29,973 bases of DNA. Origin: Chara braunii. Lineage: Eukaryota; Streptophyta; Charophyceae; Charales; Characeae. Below the pieces are notes generated by a model. It did no database searches. It saw only the letters and a list, made by a program, of their open reading frames with translations, and was not told the origin of the DNA. A program made the position numbers and the translations under genes. Positions 17,102 through 26,757 of the stretch are shown here, piece by piece. Within the stretch, counting starts at the first letter, position 1. Every line of letters starts with the position of its first letter. The stretch is from positions 665,112-695,084 of the forward strand of contig BFEA01000480.1 of the NCBI GenBank assembly GCA_003427395.1. The letters are read 5' to 3'.

Positions 17102-17413
17102 GGCCTCGGTCGAGATGTATAGGCTACGGCCCGATTGGGGCACGACCGGGATGTCTAGGCTACAGCCGTGCTGGGCCATGACTGAGATGTCTAGGTTACG
17201 GTCAGGCTGGGCAACGACTGAGATGTCTAGGCTACAGTCGAGCTAGGCCACGAACGAGATCTCTAGGCTATGACAGGGCTGGGCCACGAACGAGATCTCT
17301 AGGCTATGACAGGGCTGGGCCACGGTCGAGATGTCTGGGCCACAACCGAGGTGTCTAGGCCACGACCGAGATGTTTAGGCCACGGCTGGGCTGGGCCATG
17401 GCCGAGAGGTTGA
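17102..17413. repeat. 36-bp tandem repeat array
   Basis: Units start with GAGATGTCTAGGC-type sequence at 17112, 17148, 17184, 17220, 17256, 17292 and 17328, exactly 36 bp apart. Two 20-bp short units (17348, 17368) and a last 36-bp step to 17404 follow. Units 17256 and 17292 are identical. The consensus holds GGGCCACGACCGAGATGTCT. The length is a multiple of three, but no start, domain or longer frame supports coding. Confidence 0.9.
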
Positions 17414-17623
17414 GGTCATCAGCAGGAAAAAATAACAGAAAAAACTACGGCGCAGTCAGGGTTACAGTTTGTAATTGCATTTCAAACTGCGTTTTAGCAG
17501 TTTAGTCAGGGCCCAAGTTTCAAATTCAGTTGAAACTCGGGATGACCTTTTTTAGCAATTTAGTCAGGCACATGGCCGTTGTTTTTTTCCCGTGATTTTT
17601 TTTTTCTTTTTTTTCCATCCCCT
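17414..17623. repeat. Diverged repeats before the assembly gap
   Basis: A TTAGCARTTTAGTCAGG motif occurs at about 17492 and 17551, and a weaker form (CGCAGTCAGGG) near 17451, giving spacing of roughly 50-60 bp. A T-rich run at 17588-17614 precedes the gap. Confidence 0.5.
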
Positions 17624-18582
17624 NNNNNNNNNNNNNNNNNNNNNNNNNNNNNNNNNNNNNNNNNNNNNNNNNNNNNNNNNNNNNNNNNNNNNNNNNNNNN
17701 NNNNNNNNNNNNNNNNNNNNNNNNNNNNNNNNNNNNNNNNNNNNNNNNNNNNNNNNNNNNNNNNNNNNNNNNNNNNNNNNNNNNNNNNNNNNNNNNNNNN
17801 NNNNNNNNNNNNNNNNNNNNNNNNNNNNNNNNNNNNNNNNNNNNNNNNNNNNNNNNNNNNNNNNNNNNNNNNNNNNNNNNNNNNNNNNNNNNNNNNNNNN
17901 NNNNNNNNNNNNNNNNNNNNNNNNNNNNNNNNNNNNNNNNNNNNNNNNNNNNNNNNNNNNNNNNNNNNNNNNNNNNNNNNNNNNNNNNNNNNNNNNNNNN
18001 NNNNNNNNNNNNNNNNNNNNNNNNNNNNNNNNNNNNNNNNNNNNNNNNNNNNNNNNNNNNNNNNNNNNNNNNNNNNNNNNNNNNNNNNNNNNNNNNNNNN
18101 NNNNNNNNNNNNNNNNNNNNNNNNNNNNNNNNNNNNNNNNNNNNNNNNNNNNNNNNNNNNNNNNNNNNNNNNNNNNNNNNNNNNNNNNNNNNNNNNNNNN
18201 NNNNNNNNNNNNNNNNNNNNNNNNNNNNNNNNNNNNNNNNNNNNNNNNNNNNNNNNNNNNNNNNNNNNNNNNNNNNNNNNNNNNNNNNNNNNNNNNNNNN
18301 NNNNNNNNNNNNNNNNNNNNNNNNNNNNNNNNNNNNNNNNNNNNNNNNNNNNNNNNNNNNNNNNNNNNNNNNNNNNNNNNNNNNNNNNNNNNNNNNNNNN
18401 NNNNNNNNNNNNNNNNNNNNNNNNNNNNNNNNNNNNNNNNNNNNNNNNNNNNNNNNNNNNNNNNNNNNNNNNNNNNNNNNNNNNNNNNNNNNNNNNNNNN
18501 NNNNNNNNNNNNNNNNNNNNNNNNNNNNNNNNNNNNNNNNNNNNNNNNNNNNNNNNNNNNNNNNNNNNNNNNNNNNNNNNNN
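17624..18582. other. Assembly gap (959 N)
   Basis: Unknown bases. The gap is flanked by T-rich runs on both sides (17588-17614 and 18583-18590), which suggests assembly failure in homopolymer or repeat sequence. Any frame drawn through it is meaningless. Confidence 1.
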
Positions 18583-18911
18583 TTTTTTTTGAGAAACCCC
18601 CGAGGATTTGCTAGGGATGTTGACAAGAGCAGACACCCCTAGCATTCCCGGGAGGCTCCATCTATTGGTGGGGAGCTGCACCTGCTTGAAACCGGGTCCA
18701 CCATCCCTGAACATGATTTTTTTCCAATGACTGCCTGCCAACATTGATTACCCTGGAGCCAGGGGATTAACTGAGCAGGCAAGAGATGAGCTTGAGGGGA
18801 GTTTTAACCCAGAGACCTCTTCACCCTGCTGCTGGGCGCCTGACTAAAATGCCTACCTGGCCCCTTTTCTCCCCTCCGTAGCAGCGTATCTGACATCTGG
18901 TTTCCCACCCT
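18583..18911 (-). other. LINE-B 3' UTR with shared two-hairpin core, copy C, and poly(A)
   Basis: It begins right after the ORF2 stop. The core lies at 18707-18655 (hairpin II intact, hairpin I partly decayed). A further 7-bp stem GCTAGGG/CCCTAGC follows (18643-18610), then GTTTCTC and an A8 run up to the gap. This is the copy that ties the core to a LINE with recognisable proteins. Confidence 0.85.
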
Positions 18912-21185
18912 TCATGTTCCAAGCATCATCCATCTATCCCATACCACTGCATTCCGACTAAGCAATTCGATGGGGGGGGGGTAGAAATCGGGAAAGTTCC
19001 CCGGGGACTTCAGTGGTATAGTTGTATCAATGCTAGCCCAGTTATGGAATATCAGCCCATAGTCCCTTACTATTTTCATCCTCCCTTGACCCTCCTCGGC
19101 TTCTTGTTGAGCCCCTTTCCATTCCACCTTCCCTATCTTACCATCGGTAATCCCCCCCATCCAGCTTGAGGAAAATTCCTGGATTCTTTGCTTGATGTCT
19201 TTTTTTGTATTTAGGGAGCGAGTCTGTGTTCTGACATCCTCCCACTTTGTCGTTATTTCAATTTGAATCTGTTGTTGTACACTCTCTGTAAATTCGGGCC
19301 CTTCCAATCTTGCTCCTTCCATCTCATATGTGCACCGTCTTCTCCAAAGTGCCCAAAGCACCGCCCTACGTCCACGTTTGAACAAATTGTTGGTAAATTC
19401 GTCGGGGGGGTCAACTAGATCCCTGGGCCATGCCTCGCACAGCAGGGTCTGCCAGTCCCAAGGCCATGCGGTTTTTGTCTCTAGTTGGTCCCAGATTCTA
19501 TCCCACCATCTCCACAGCTAGAGTGCACTCGGGCATTGTAGGAATACGTTCTTAATTGTCTCCGCACGTTTCCTGGATGAGAATGCATTTGTACACAGCT
19601 TGCACCAGGGTAGAGCTTGTCCCTTCTGTTCTAGGGATGTTCTGTCTATCAGCCAGTTGTTGGTTGGTAGGCAGCGGTGTTCAATCTGCCATTGAAGCGA
19701 AGCGAACTTGGCCGGTTTCGTCTTTGCCATCCTAAACCATTTAACTGACCTTAATTCCTCCTTGCTAATATTCAGGTGATTTCTCCAGCGCTCCTCCACT
19801 TGGTCTCGGAGGTTGATCTTTGGCCTCAGAAGTCTGTAGGTGGATTTGACTGATAGGTTGTACAATGATTTGGTGTGACTCCTGCCCTTCCCTATTTGGG
19901 TCGTCCATTTCCATTCCACCGGATCCAAGGCTAAATGGTGGATTGGCATGGAGGGGAGGAAGGTTATCCATTGCTCTCCCTCTCGTAGTACTTTGATTAT
20001 GAATACTTCCTCCTTCTGGTATATCCCCGTTTCTTCAGGGATGCTCCTTTCAACGACATTTTCCCTTCCTATTTGAAAAAGACTCACCATCATTGTTCCG
20101 TCGGGTTGTCAGCATACTACATTGCCCACTTTTCCGTGTAAATCCCGGAATGCAACCCAATCCGATTGTTGCAGGGAAGGGCCGTTGCGCAAGATCCTCC
20201 ACCAATCTAGAGGGATCTTATCCACAATCTCTTTCAAGGCTTCTTGGGGAAGGTGATAATATCGTAATCTCTCCCTTAGCTAGTCTGGGCCAATCCAGTC
20301 GTTTTTGGCTATGTCTCATATGTCTTTTATCCTTGTTAGTCCTTTTGTGACCCAGCCCCGCCAGGGGGAGACCATACAGTGAAGGGTCTGGCCCCTTGAA
20401 TCCTTGTTAGTCCTTTTGTGACCCAACGTCGCCAGGGGGAGACCATACAGTGAAGGGTCTATTTCCAAATAGGGGTTGCCGTGCCACTTCCTCCCATCTT
20501 TCCGGTGGGGACTTGTCTAGCAGAGGGAGGCTTCTCCATGTTTTGAGGAGGTAAGGCCAGCAGGGGTCCTTCCGCAAGTCAGACCTTGTTGCTTGTCTTG
20601 GTGAGTCAGGACAGAGATCCTGTGACTGTGCTTTTGCTCTTGGGATAGACCATTCCCTGTTTTCCAACCACATCAGCAGATCATTGGCGTCAAATGTCTG
20701 CGGGGCCAGGCAGGATATTTATTCCAGGGTCAACCCTGTCCATGGGGATTCGGGGTTGAAGAGCAGGTGTTTGAGCCATTGTATCGCTAACGCTTTGGTA
20801 TGTAACACGGGATCAATGATACCAAGACCGCCTTTTGTTCTAGGCTGGGTGATGGAACGCCACGCCACTTGGTTGATCACGTTCTATTTCTCGTGGTCTC
20901 CCTGCCACAGAAAGGCGGTTATCTGCCGTTGCAGGGGCCGAAAGTCTTTTTTATCTAATGCCCAAATCGTTGATTTGTACCACAGCGAGGCCAACACCAC
21001 ATTGTTGATTATCAAGGAGCGCCCAAACAGGGAGGTGTGTTTGTCCTTCCAAAGTGTCATTTTTGCCAAAGGTGGGCAATGATCCACTCACTGTTAATAG
21101 GTGGCCTACCTTCTTCCGTTATTGAGATTCCCAGCACTCTGATGGGCGCTTCCTTGGGGAGCCAGTTTAGTCTGGGTCAGTGTCT
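18912..21185 (-). pseudogene. LINE-B ORF2, RT thumb to C-terminus, with frameshifts
   Basis: Fragments in order on the minus strand: about 21185-21060 (LPKEAPIRVLGIS), 21087-20884 (FGRSLIINNVVLASLWYK, then LQRQITAFLWQGD), about 20880-20100 (broken), 20093-19518 (DPVEWKWTTQI, KPAKFASLQWQIEHRC and the knuckle), and 19385-18912 to the stop. The zf-RVT knuckle reads CKLC, then NVFLQCP, so the usual His of the C-C-H-C set appears as Asn, whereas LINE-A keeps it. A 71-bp tandem duplication lies inside (20331-20460). It is non-functional. The family link to 15560-17060 is clear from shared blocks. Confidence 0.85.
20331..20460. repeat. 71-bp tandem duplication inside LINE-B
   Basis: The 59-base segment at 20331-20389 recurs at 20402-20460 with three mismatches (CAGCCCCG against CAACGTCG). 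It arose in LINE-B coding sequence around the TPWRGW-like block and disrupts the frame. Confidence 0.9.
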
Positions 21186-22354
21186 GCAATCAGGTGGCCG
21201 TGGCTGCAACCCGCCCGGCCCAGCTGCACACGACAGGCCCGGTCCAGGGGCAGATTTGGGACATGCATGCGCAGCTGGGGTTCAGCCAGGTGGTGGCATG
21301 GCCTGGCTGCGGAATTTGTCGGGTCAGCCGTACAAGCCTCATAACAATATATATCTATGTGTGTGGGTGTGGGTGTATGTATCTATAATATTCTATATAT
21401 GCACGAGTTTAGGACCGGAGTATATACACTCATATTTTCCAACCAACCGTTTGCCCTGCATCGCTGCCCATGCGGGGCTGAATGAAAAATATGCAAGACT
21501 GGGAACAGAAAGAACTTCAACAAAATAATCTCAATGTACCTGGACCAAATGAAATCTCTGTGCATTAATTTTATGAAGACCTGCAGAAGGCTGTTCCAGA
21601 GCGGCGGCTACATGTTGGAGTCTGTCACTTCGGTTCCATGGGGGCTACAAGTGAGATTCTGGAGTGTCAGTTCAATGTCATTCGAGCGGGAAACGGCCTT
21701 GGGGCAGCAGGCAGACAAACTTTGAAGTTGTGAAGCCCCTGAGTGGGCCGGTGACAAACTGGCGGGACACGAGTCGCAGAAACAGGGTGTGCCTTGCTGG
21801 TGTATGCACGCAGAGTCCTGACAGTGGACATGGGTGAAGTTGGGTGAAGTTGGAAAATCTGCAATTTTTTATTTGTTTTTAATATGAAAACATTCATGGG
21901 TAAGACCACTATCCCGGAGTGCTCACTTCTATGATGAATGCCTTCCTCAATGATGTTTGAGTTACTTAAAAAACAAAAAATCAATGGGGGAGCCAATGGT
22001 AGGAAAAAAAAAAAAAGTCATATTGATGTTTCATATTTAAAAAGGAAAAAGGCGGGCGGCAAGAATGACGTAAAGTTGGGTCTTGGTCCGGCTGGGTGCA
22101 GTTCGGCATTTTCTTAGGTTGTTGGCCGGGCCAGCTGCAATTTGGAAAATCTTCAAAAACCCGCTATCCAGTTTGAACAGCTGGCCATAATTTTTTTTTG
22201 CAGTTGGTGCTGGGTACAGTTGAAGGTTTTTTTGCAAACCAGATTTTTGTCGGATCCAGTTCACAACATACACAAAGATTGTGAGCACTGGTCTGGGTTG
22301 TTCTGGTGGCCTCACCCCTTGGTGGTGTATCGACCATCCTTGGGTTTTGTTCTC
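21186..22354. other. About 1.1 kb of foreign DNA splitting LINE-B ORF2
   Basis: LINE-B coding similarity ends with KCLDMKVN at 22355 and resumes near 21185-21230. The material between has no recognisable protein. It contains a TG/TA-rich microsatellite (21345-21400), an A13 run on the plus strand (22003-22015), and two related segments with GGAAAATCTKCAA-like text (near 21850 and 22145). No target duplication or terminal inverted repeat was found. About 20 codons of LINE-B are missing at the joint, so an insertion with deletion is possible. Confidence 0.55.
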
Positions 22355-23420
22355 TCAGTTGACTTTCATGTCTAAACATTTAGAGAAGCAATCCATCATG
22401 TTTTGTACTTCTTCCATTGATTCTCTCGATGCATCTACTATCAAGGTTGCGTCGTCTCCGAATAACGAGCACATCGAGATTGCCTCCTTGGGGATTGCAG
22501 ACACCTGAATTCTTTTTATATCCTTATGTGTTCTCAGGTTGGCTGCTAATGCTTCCATAACTATGACAAAGAGGTAAGGGGCTATCGGGTCTCCCTGTCT
22601 AATAGATCTCTGAAGGTTTATGAGAGGGACCAGGTTACCATTTATCATGACTCTGGTAGTCGCATTGGCGTGAAGGATCTCTATCCATCGCTTGAAACAT
22701 GACCCAAAGTTAAGCTTTTCCAGACACTTATCTAGGAAGTACCAATCCACATGGTCGTAGGCTTTTTCGAAGTCAATGAAGATGATTGCTGCATTGCACT
22801 TTGACTGCCTTGTTAATTTGATCACCTCATTGACCAAAAGGATGTTATCTTGGATATTTATGTCTTGGATGAACCCCGTTTGGTCAGGATGTATGATGTC
22901 TGCCATTACTGGCGTTAATCGGTTGGCGAGTGTCTTGACCATCATTTTGTAGACAACTGTGAGCAGGGTGATAGGCCTATAGTTGCGGATGTTTGTACTT
23001 TCCCCTTTCTTATAGAGTAGTGTTAGCGCTTTTTGCCCCACCAATTCACCTGTCTGTCCTGAATTCCATACCGCATTGTAGTAGTCCATCGGATCCTGTG
23101 ATATACATGCCCACATAGTCTCCCAGAATTCCTTTGGTAGACCATCTATGCCCTGAGTTTTTTCTTCTTCCATTTGCATTAGTGTCGTCCATATTTCCTC
23201 CTTTGATAAGGGCTTATCCAATGCGTCTCTTTGTTGTTCTGAGAGGGATTTGTTAAGCGACTTCAAAAAGTCTTCGATTTCCCCCTTTCGCTGTCTCTCG
23301 GTTTGACGCCCACATTCTGATGTAAACAACTTTTGGTAAAAGTCTCTTGCAATTTGCGTGCAGGCGGCTATGGAAGTGAGAAAGGTCCTTGATTGTGGTT
23401 TGGGTCCTCTAGGGCCTCGA
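22355..23420 (-). pseudogene. LINE-B ORF2, reverse transcriptase domain
   Basis: It starts in the RT N-terminal region (ARDFYQKLFTSE near 23350) and runs unbroken for 324 codons from 23329. The usual LINE RT blocks are present: KTQGIDGLPKEFW, RNYRPITLLTVVYK, motif A IFIDFEKAYDHVDW, motif B RQGDPIAPYLF and motif C LFGDDATLI with both catalytic Asp. The domain looks chemically intact, but ORF2 breaks off just after MKVN, where foreign DNA begins, so thumb and C-terminus are separated. Compared with LINE-A (RQGCPL, LADD) the motifs differ clearly, supporting two families. Confidence 0.9.
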
Positions 23421-23698
23421 TTACCATTCTCCCTGTTTTAGCCTTGGCCATTGCAAAGAATCGTGCGTCCATTGCTCCTTCCTTATTGTGTCTGGAAAGT
23501 TTACCCCGAATCCCGACTCCCTGCCATTTGTGTTCCATGTAACCTAAAAGTCAAGTTTCCATGATTTTGATGGTCCTAGTTATTTCAGCCTGTTGTTCCA
23601 GATCTCCTATTTCGTCATCTTGTTGTTGCAATGTTTGTAGCTGATGTTGTAGATTTGCTTCTTCCGCGTGACGTCGCGTTGTTGGCAGCTTTGAGTAC

Positions 23699-24707
23699 TC
23701 ATTGCACTTGCGGCCTAAAAAAAGCTAAGCCGTTGTTGAACAATAGTATATCGTCGTTGATCTGGTCCCTTTGGTTTTGCCAAAAGGACCACACTTCCTT
23801 GAGATAGATTTGAAAGCGGTCAATAGCCAGGAGGGATGTATTGAGTTTGTAGAACCCCTGCCTTGGTCCGATTTTCTCCAGAACGAGAAGATGGCCAAGC
23901 ACATCGCATGGTCTAAGCCCGGGTAGGGACTGCGGGGGAATATCTCTGCTGTCTGAAGGGCTCCTTGTAATTCTTCTGAAATCAAGATTAAGTCTATTCG
24001 TGATTTCGTTGCTCTCTCTGTGCCATTTTTACGGAAGCAGGTGAACCTCCGATTGGTAGGGAATTGTCTCTGAAAAGTGTTGAAGAGATTAATAGACGGT
24101 GACAGTTCTGTGATCATCCTCTCATCATTCTCTATATAGATTGGGCATGGCGAGGGGATTTTCCACCTGTCCAACCAGCGGTCCGGGGCAGCGTTGAAAT
24201 CTTCTGCTAGAATCGTGGGGATGCCTACCGGTAGTTTGACCTTGAGAGATTCGAAAAAAGTTTGTCGTGTTGCTGGGTCGTTGGGGGCGTATATATTTAG
24301 AATGCTGACCATTTCTATTTCCAACATCGCCAGTAGATAGACCCACCTTCCCTCTTCTTGGTCCGCTGCCCAATTAAGCATTTCCACCTTCGTGCCTGGG
24401 GGTAGCCAGATGGCTACTCCTCCGCTCCCTGGGCGCGGGGCGTGGGCCCTGGAGGCTTGATGTGGCCAGATTTCCTGTGTATATGGTTATGCTCAGGGGT
24501 GTTTGTGAGGTGAGTTTCCTGTAGGCACACGACGTCCAGCCAGTCCCTCCCTTTTACCCCTTTTAGTTGTTTTAGAATCACTTGTTTTTTGGATTGCTTT
24601 GTTGAGGCGATGCCATTCACATTGAGTGTGCGCAGGTTGAGGTCCGTCTGTCGTTTGTGCAACTTCCAGGCTTTTTCCTTCCCGTATAGGGCGTTTACTG
24701 CGTTCAT
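23699..24707 (-). pseudogene. LINE-B ORF2, AP endonuclease domain and linker
   Basis: The ATG at 24707 starts the frame. Endonuclease signatures: LNVNGI, LQETHL, NIYAPND, AEDFNAAPD, RIDLILIS and LDHAM. The usual GGDFN and SDH motifs appear as AEDFN and LDH, which keep the Asp, Asn and His residues themselves. A one-base shift near 24,475 separates the first 97 codons from the rest (24387-23725). A second shift leads into KLNTSLL and the Trp/Gln-rich linker at 23902-23699. From there to 23420 the frame is heavily broken. It follows the ORF1 stop by 87 bases. Confidence 0.85.
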
Positions 24708-24732
24708 TTCTTATTATTGGTTCTTTCCTTTT

Positions 24733-24792
24733 GTTTGCTTTGTCGTTTGCTTTGTTGTTTGCTTTGTTGTTTGCTTTGTTGTTTGCTTTGTT
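24733..24792 (-). repeat. Five 12-bp tandem repeats between LINE-B ORF1 and ORF2
   Basis: The plus-strand unit GTTTGCTTTGTT is repeated five times with one change; the sense strand therefore reads AACAAAGCAAAC repeatedly. It begins three bases after the ORF1 stop (24797-24795) and ends 25 bases before the ORF2 ATG (24707). The sense strand is rich in CAA and free of secondary structure. Confidence 0.9.
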
Positions 24793-24794
24793 GT

Positions 24795-25439
24795 TTACAG
24801 TTGTAGCCACTCCTCTATATCTAGGAAGTTGCCTCTCTGCAGGGTCTCGTTTCCGAGTAGTTTCACCAGAAAGGCCCCGATTTTTGTTGCTGGCCATAAG
24901 TCTCCCGGTTTAATTTTTAAAATTTGCAGTTCCATAAGGCCGTCGTGATCCAACCAGCGCAGATCTTCTATTTTCTGGTGATTGTATCGCAGGAAAATGT
25001 CCTTGGCACCCAGTCTGTGTCGCCCATAGGTTTGAACCAGTGCCGAGGTGGCCCCCGCCGGGAGCTGCTCTTTGGTTAGCTGGGCTATGTCTGTATTTCT
25101 GAATATCATGCTTCCTGCCCACGATGTGAGGGAGAGGAAGGAGGAGCATCCTTGGAGAGTTACTTCTCCGTGCGCTGCTCCCGGGGGTGTCGACAGGCCC
25201 AGCTCCCACGTCCCTTCTCTTTGCCTCACCAGAAGAAAGACTATGCCTTTTTTCGAGGGAGCGGCGTCGGAGGGCGTTTTCTCTAGCACATGGCGAATTT
25301 TTTGCCTTCTGCTGGTCAGGTTACCCTCTGGGGGTTTTGGAGGGGAGGGAGGGTCATGTTGTGTTGGCTGAATTACTGGAGGGGGAGGGTTGTGTTGTAT
25401 TGGCTGAATTACTGGAGGGGGAGGGTTGTGTTGTGTTGG
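24795..25439 (-). pseudogene. LINE-B ORF1, C-terminal part
   Basis: The frame is open from 25439 to the TAA at 24797-24795; just upstream is an in-frame TAG (25442-25440), one C-to-T step from the CAG present at the same place in the neighbouring repeat units. It begins with two to three copies of a 12-residue proline-rich repeat (PPPPVIQPTQHN), then a globular stretch with GIVFLLVRQREGTWELG and WLDHDGLMELQILKIKPGDLW. No zinc knuckle is seen in this part. By position before the endonuclease ORF it is ORF1; the fold is not recognised. Confidence 0.65.
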
Positions 25440-25449
25440 CTAAATTACT
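25342..25449. repeat. Three 36-bp tandem repeats in LINE-B ORF1
   Basis: Units at 25342-25377, 25378-25413 and 25414-25449, with plus-strand sequence GGAGGGGGAGGGTTGTGTTG then WTTGGCTGAATTACT. In the ORF1 frame they encode the proline-rich 12-residue repeat. Confidence 0.88.
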
Positions 25450-25760
25450 GCAGTCACCGATTTCCATGACGCCAGTGCCATTCACAGACCTTTTGCCCGT
25501 CCGTTCTCGTTTTTCACTTCTTCCAGTTCATTTTCCTCCCTGTTTCCTGCCTCCACCATTCCGGTCCCTCCCATTTCCCAGGTCTCCTCCTTCCGTTCTT
25601 TTTGCTCAGTCTTCCCCTTGACCTGTTCCTCCTCCCTTCGTGTTTCTATGACCTGTTCCTTCGGGTTGTCCTTGTTATGTTGTGCCTTTCCGTGTTGTTC
25701 CTCTTCCTCCCTTGTTGATTTTTTATTTTTTTTCTTGGATTGTCAGAGTTCCTCTGTTTC
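25450..25760. other. Probable remains of LINE-B ORF1, CT-rich
   Basis: The minus strand is rich in Lys, Glu and Arg codons in several short frames, as expected of a decayed ORF1 N-terminal part, but no domain is visible and stops are frequent. A T-rich run lies at 25708-25735. Confidence 0.35.
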
Positions 25761-25776
25761 AGGATGTAATGATGTG
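25761..25776. repeat. 16-bp target duplication of the non-coding retroposon, left copy
   Basis: AGGATGTAATGATGTG is identical to 28443-28458, which directly follows the poly(A) tail of the element. Confidence 0.85.
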
Positions 25777-26626
25777 ACGTTGGAGCCTCTCTCGGGCTGC
25801 GGCGCGACCGGGAGCGCCGCGTCGCCGGCTCGTCTTTGCAAGCGTTCGGAGGTGGCATTTGGGTGGGCATGGCAGATGATCCCTAGAGGCCGGAACTGTG
25901 GAGATGGTGGTCGTGAGATGAACGCTGAGGAGGCGCGCGGCAAGCAAGATCGACACGGCCCCTTCCTCTCCCTGTCGTTTTTACCCCGAAGGTTGCTTTG
26001 TGGTGTTTTTTTGGCGGATTGAACTCCCTATGACACTCGTCGGCGGGCTCGACGAGGTCGAACCATAGCATCTCCTGCTTGGCAAGATGGTGCCTATTTA
26101 GTGCTTCGTTCGTTGGTGAAAGGGCTTCGCATGCTGGCGAGGCTGTTATGGCTAGGGGGGGGAGGGGGGAGGTTGCTTCCCTCCCACGAAGACGGAGGGG
26201 GTAAGTTTGGGCGACGAAGGTTTTTGCGGTGTTTTAGTGACAACGGGGCAACGTGATTAACGTAAAGTGGAGGAAGAGGTTTTTTGGCTCAGTCAGTTTA
26301 TCACGAAAGAGACGGTAGGTGGCGGTTTCATCTTCAAGGTGTTGACGTCATGGGATTTTGTCATACGGATATCACGAGAGGCATCACATGAGATCGCTGC
26401 TATGTCTCTATTTTGATTTGGAGCTAGAGTTTGTGATTCGGGTTGTGTCCTTGGGTATCACTGTCTGTTTCCTGATTCGTCATGATTTTTCCCCCTGATT
26501 TTTCCTGAGTTGTGACTGTTTTTTCTGATATTTTTTCAGAGGTTGTTTTCGAATGATTTCACTTTTATGATTATTATTTGTTTAAAATCTGATTCATGAG
26601 ATCTTAGGCATTTTCTGGATGTAATT

Positions 26627-26757
26627 GATCCCTAATCTGAAATTCGTATTTTCTGTTCTGAGCAAGATCCCTAATTTGAAATTCGTATTTTTTTAGCAAG
26701 ATTCTTAATCTTAAATTCGTATTTTCTAAGCAAGATTCCTAATATGAAATTCGTAAA
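26627..26757. repeat. AT-rich tandem repeat, four units of 34-39 bp
   Basis: Units begin GATCCCTAAT or GATTCYTAAT at 26627, 26666, 26700 and 26734 and share TGAAATTCGTATTTT with AGCAA before the next unit. Confidence 0.85.

Larger units (their letters stand above)
18583..25449 (-). mobile_element. LINE-B: large decayed non-LTR retrotransposon copy
   Basis: Minus-strand order: ORF1 C-terminus, 12-bp repeat spacer, ORF2 endonuclease, RT, C-terminal region, 3' UTR with the two-hairpin core, and a poly(A) tail at the gap edge. About 1.1 kb of foreign DNA interrupts ORF2 (21186-22354). Many frameshifts and stops show it is inactive. The 5' end is missing or obscured: ORF1 is recognisable only to about 25442, and a younger retroposon has inserted at 25761-25777. 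A target duplication cannot be sought at the 3' side because of the gap. Confidence 0.88.

Noticed and set aside
17102-17413. CRISPR-like regular array
   Set aside because: The whole 36-bp unit repeats; there are no unique spacers and the context is eukaryotic.
17526-18744. Long open frames of over 330 codons on both strands
   Set aside because: They run through the N gap; nearly all residues are unknown, so they are artefacts.
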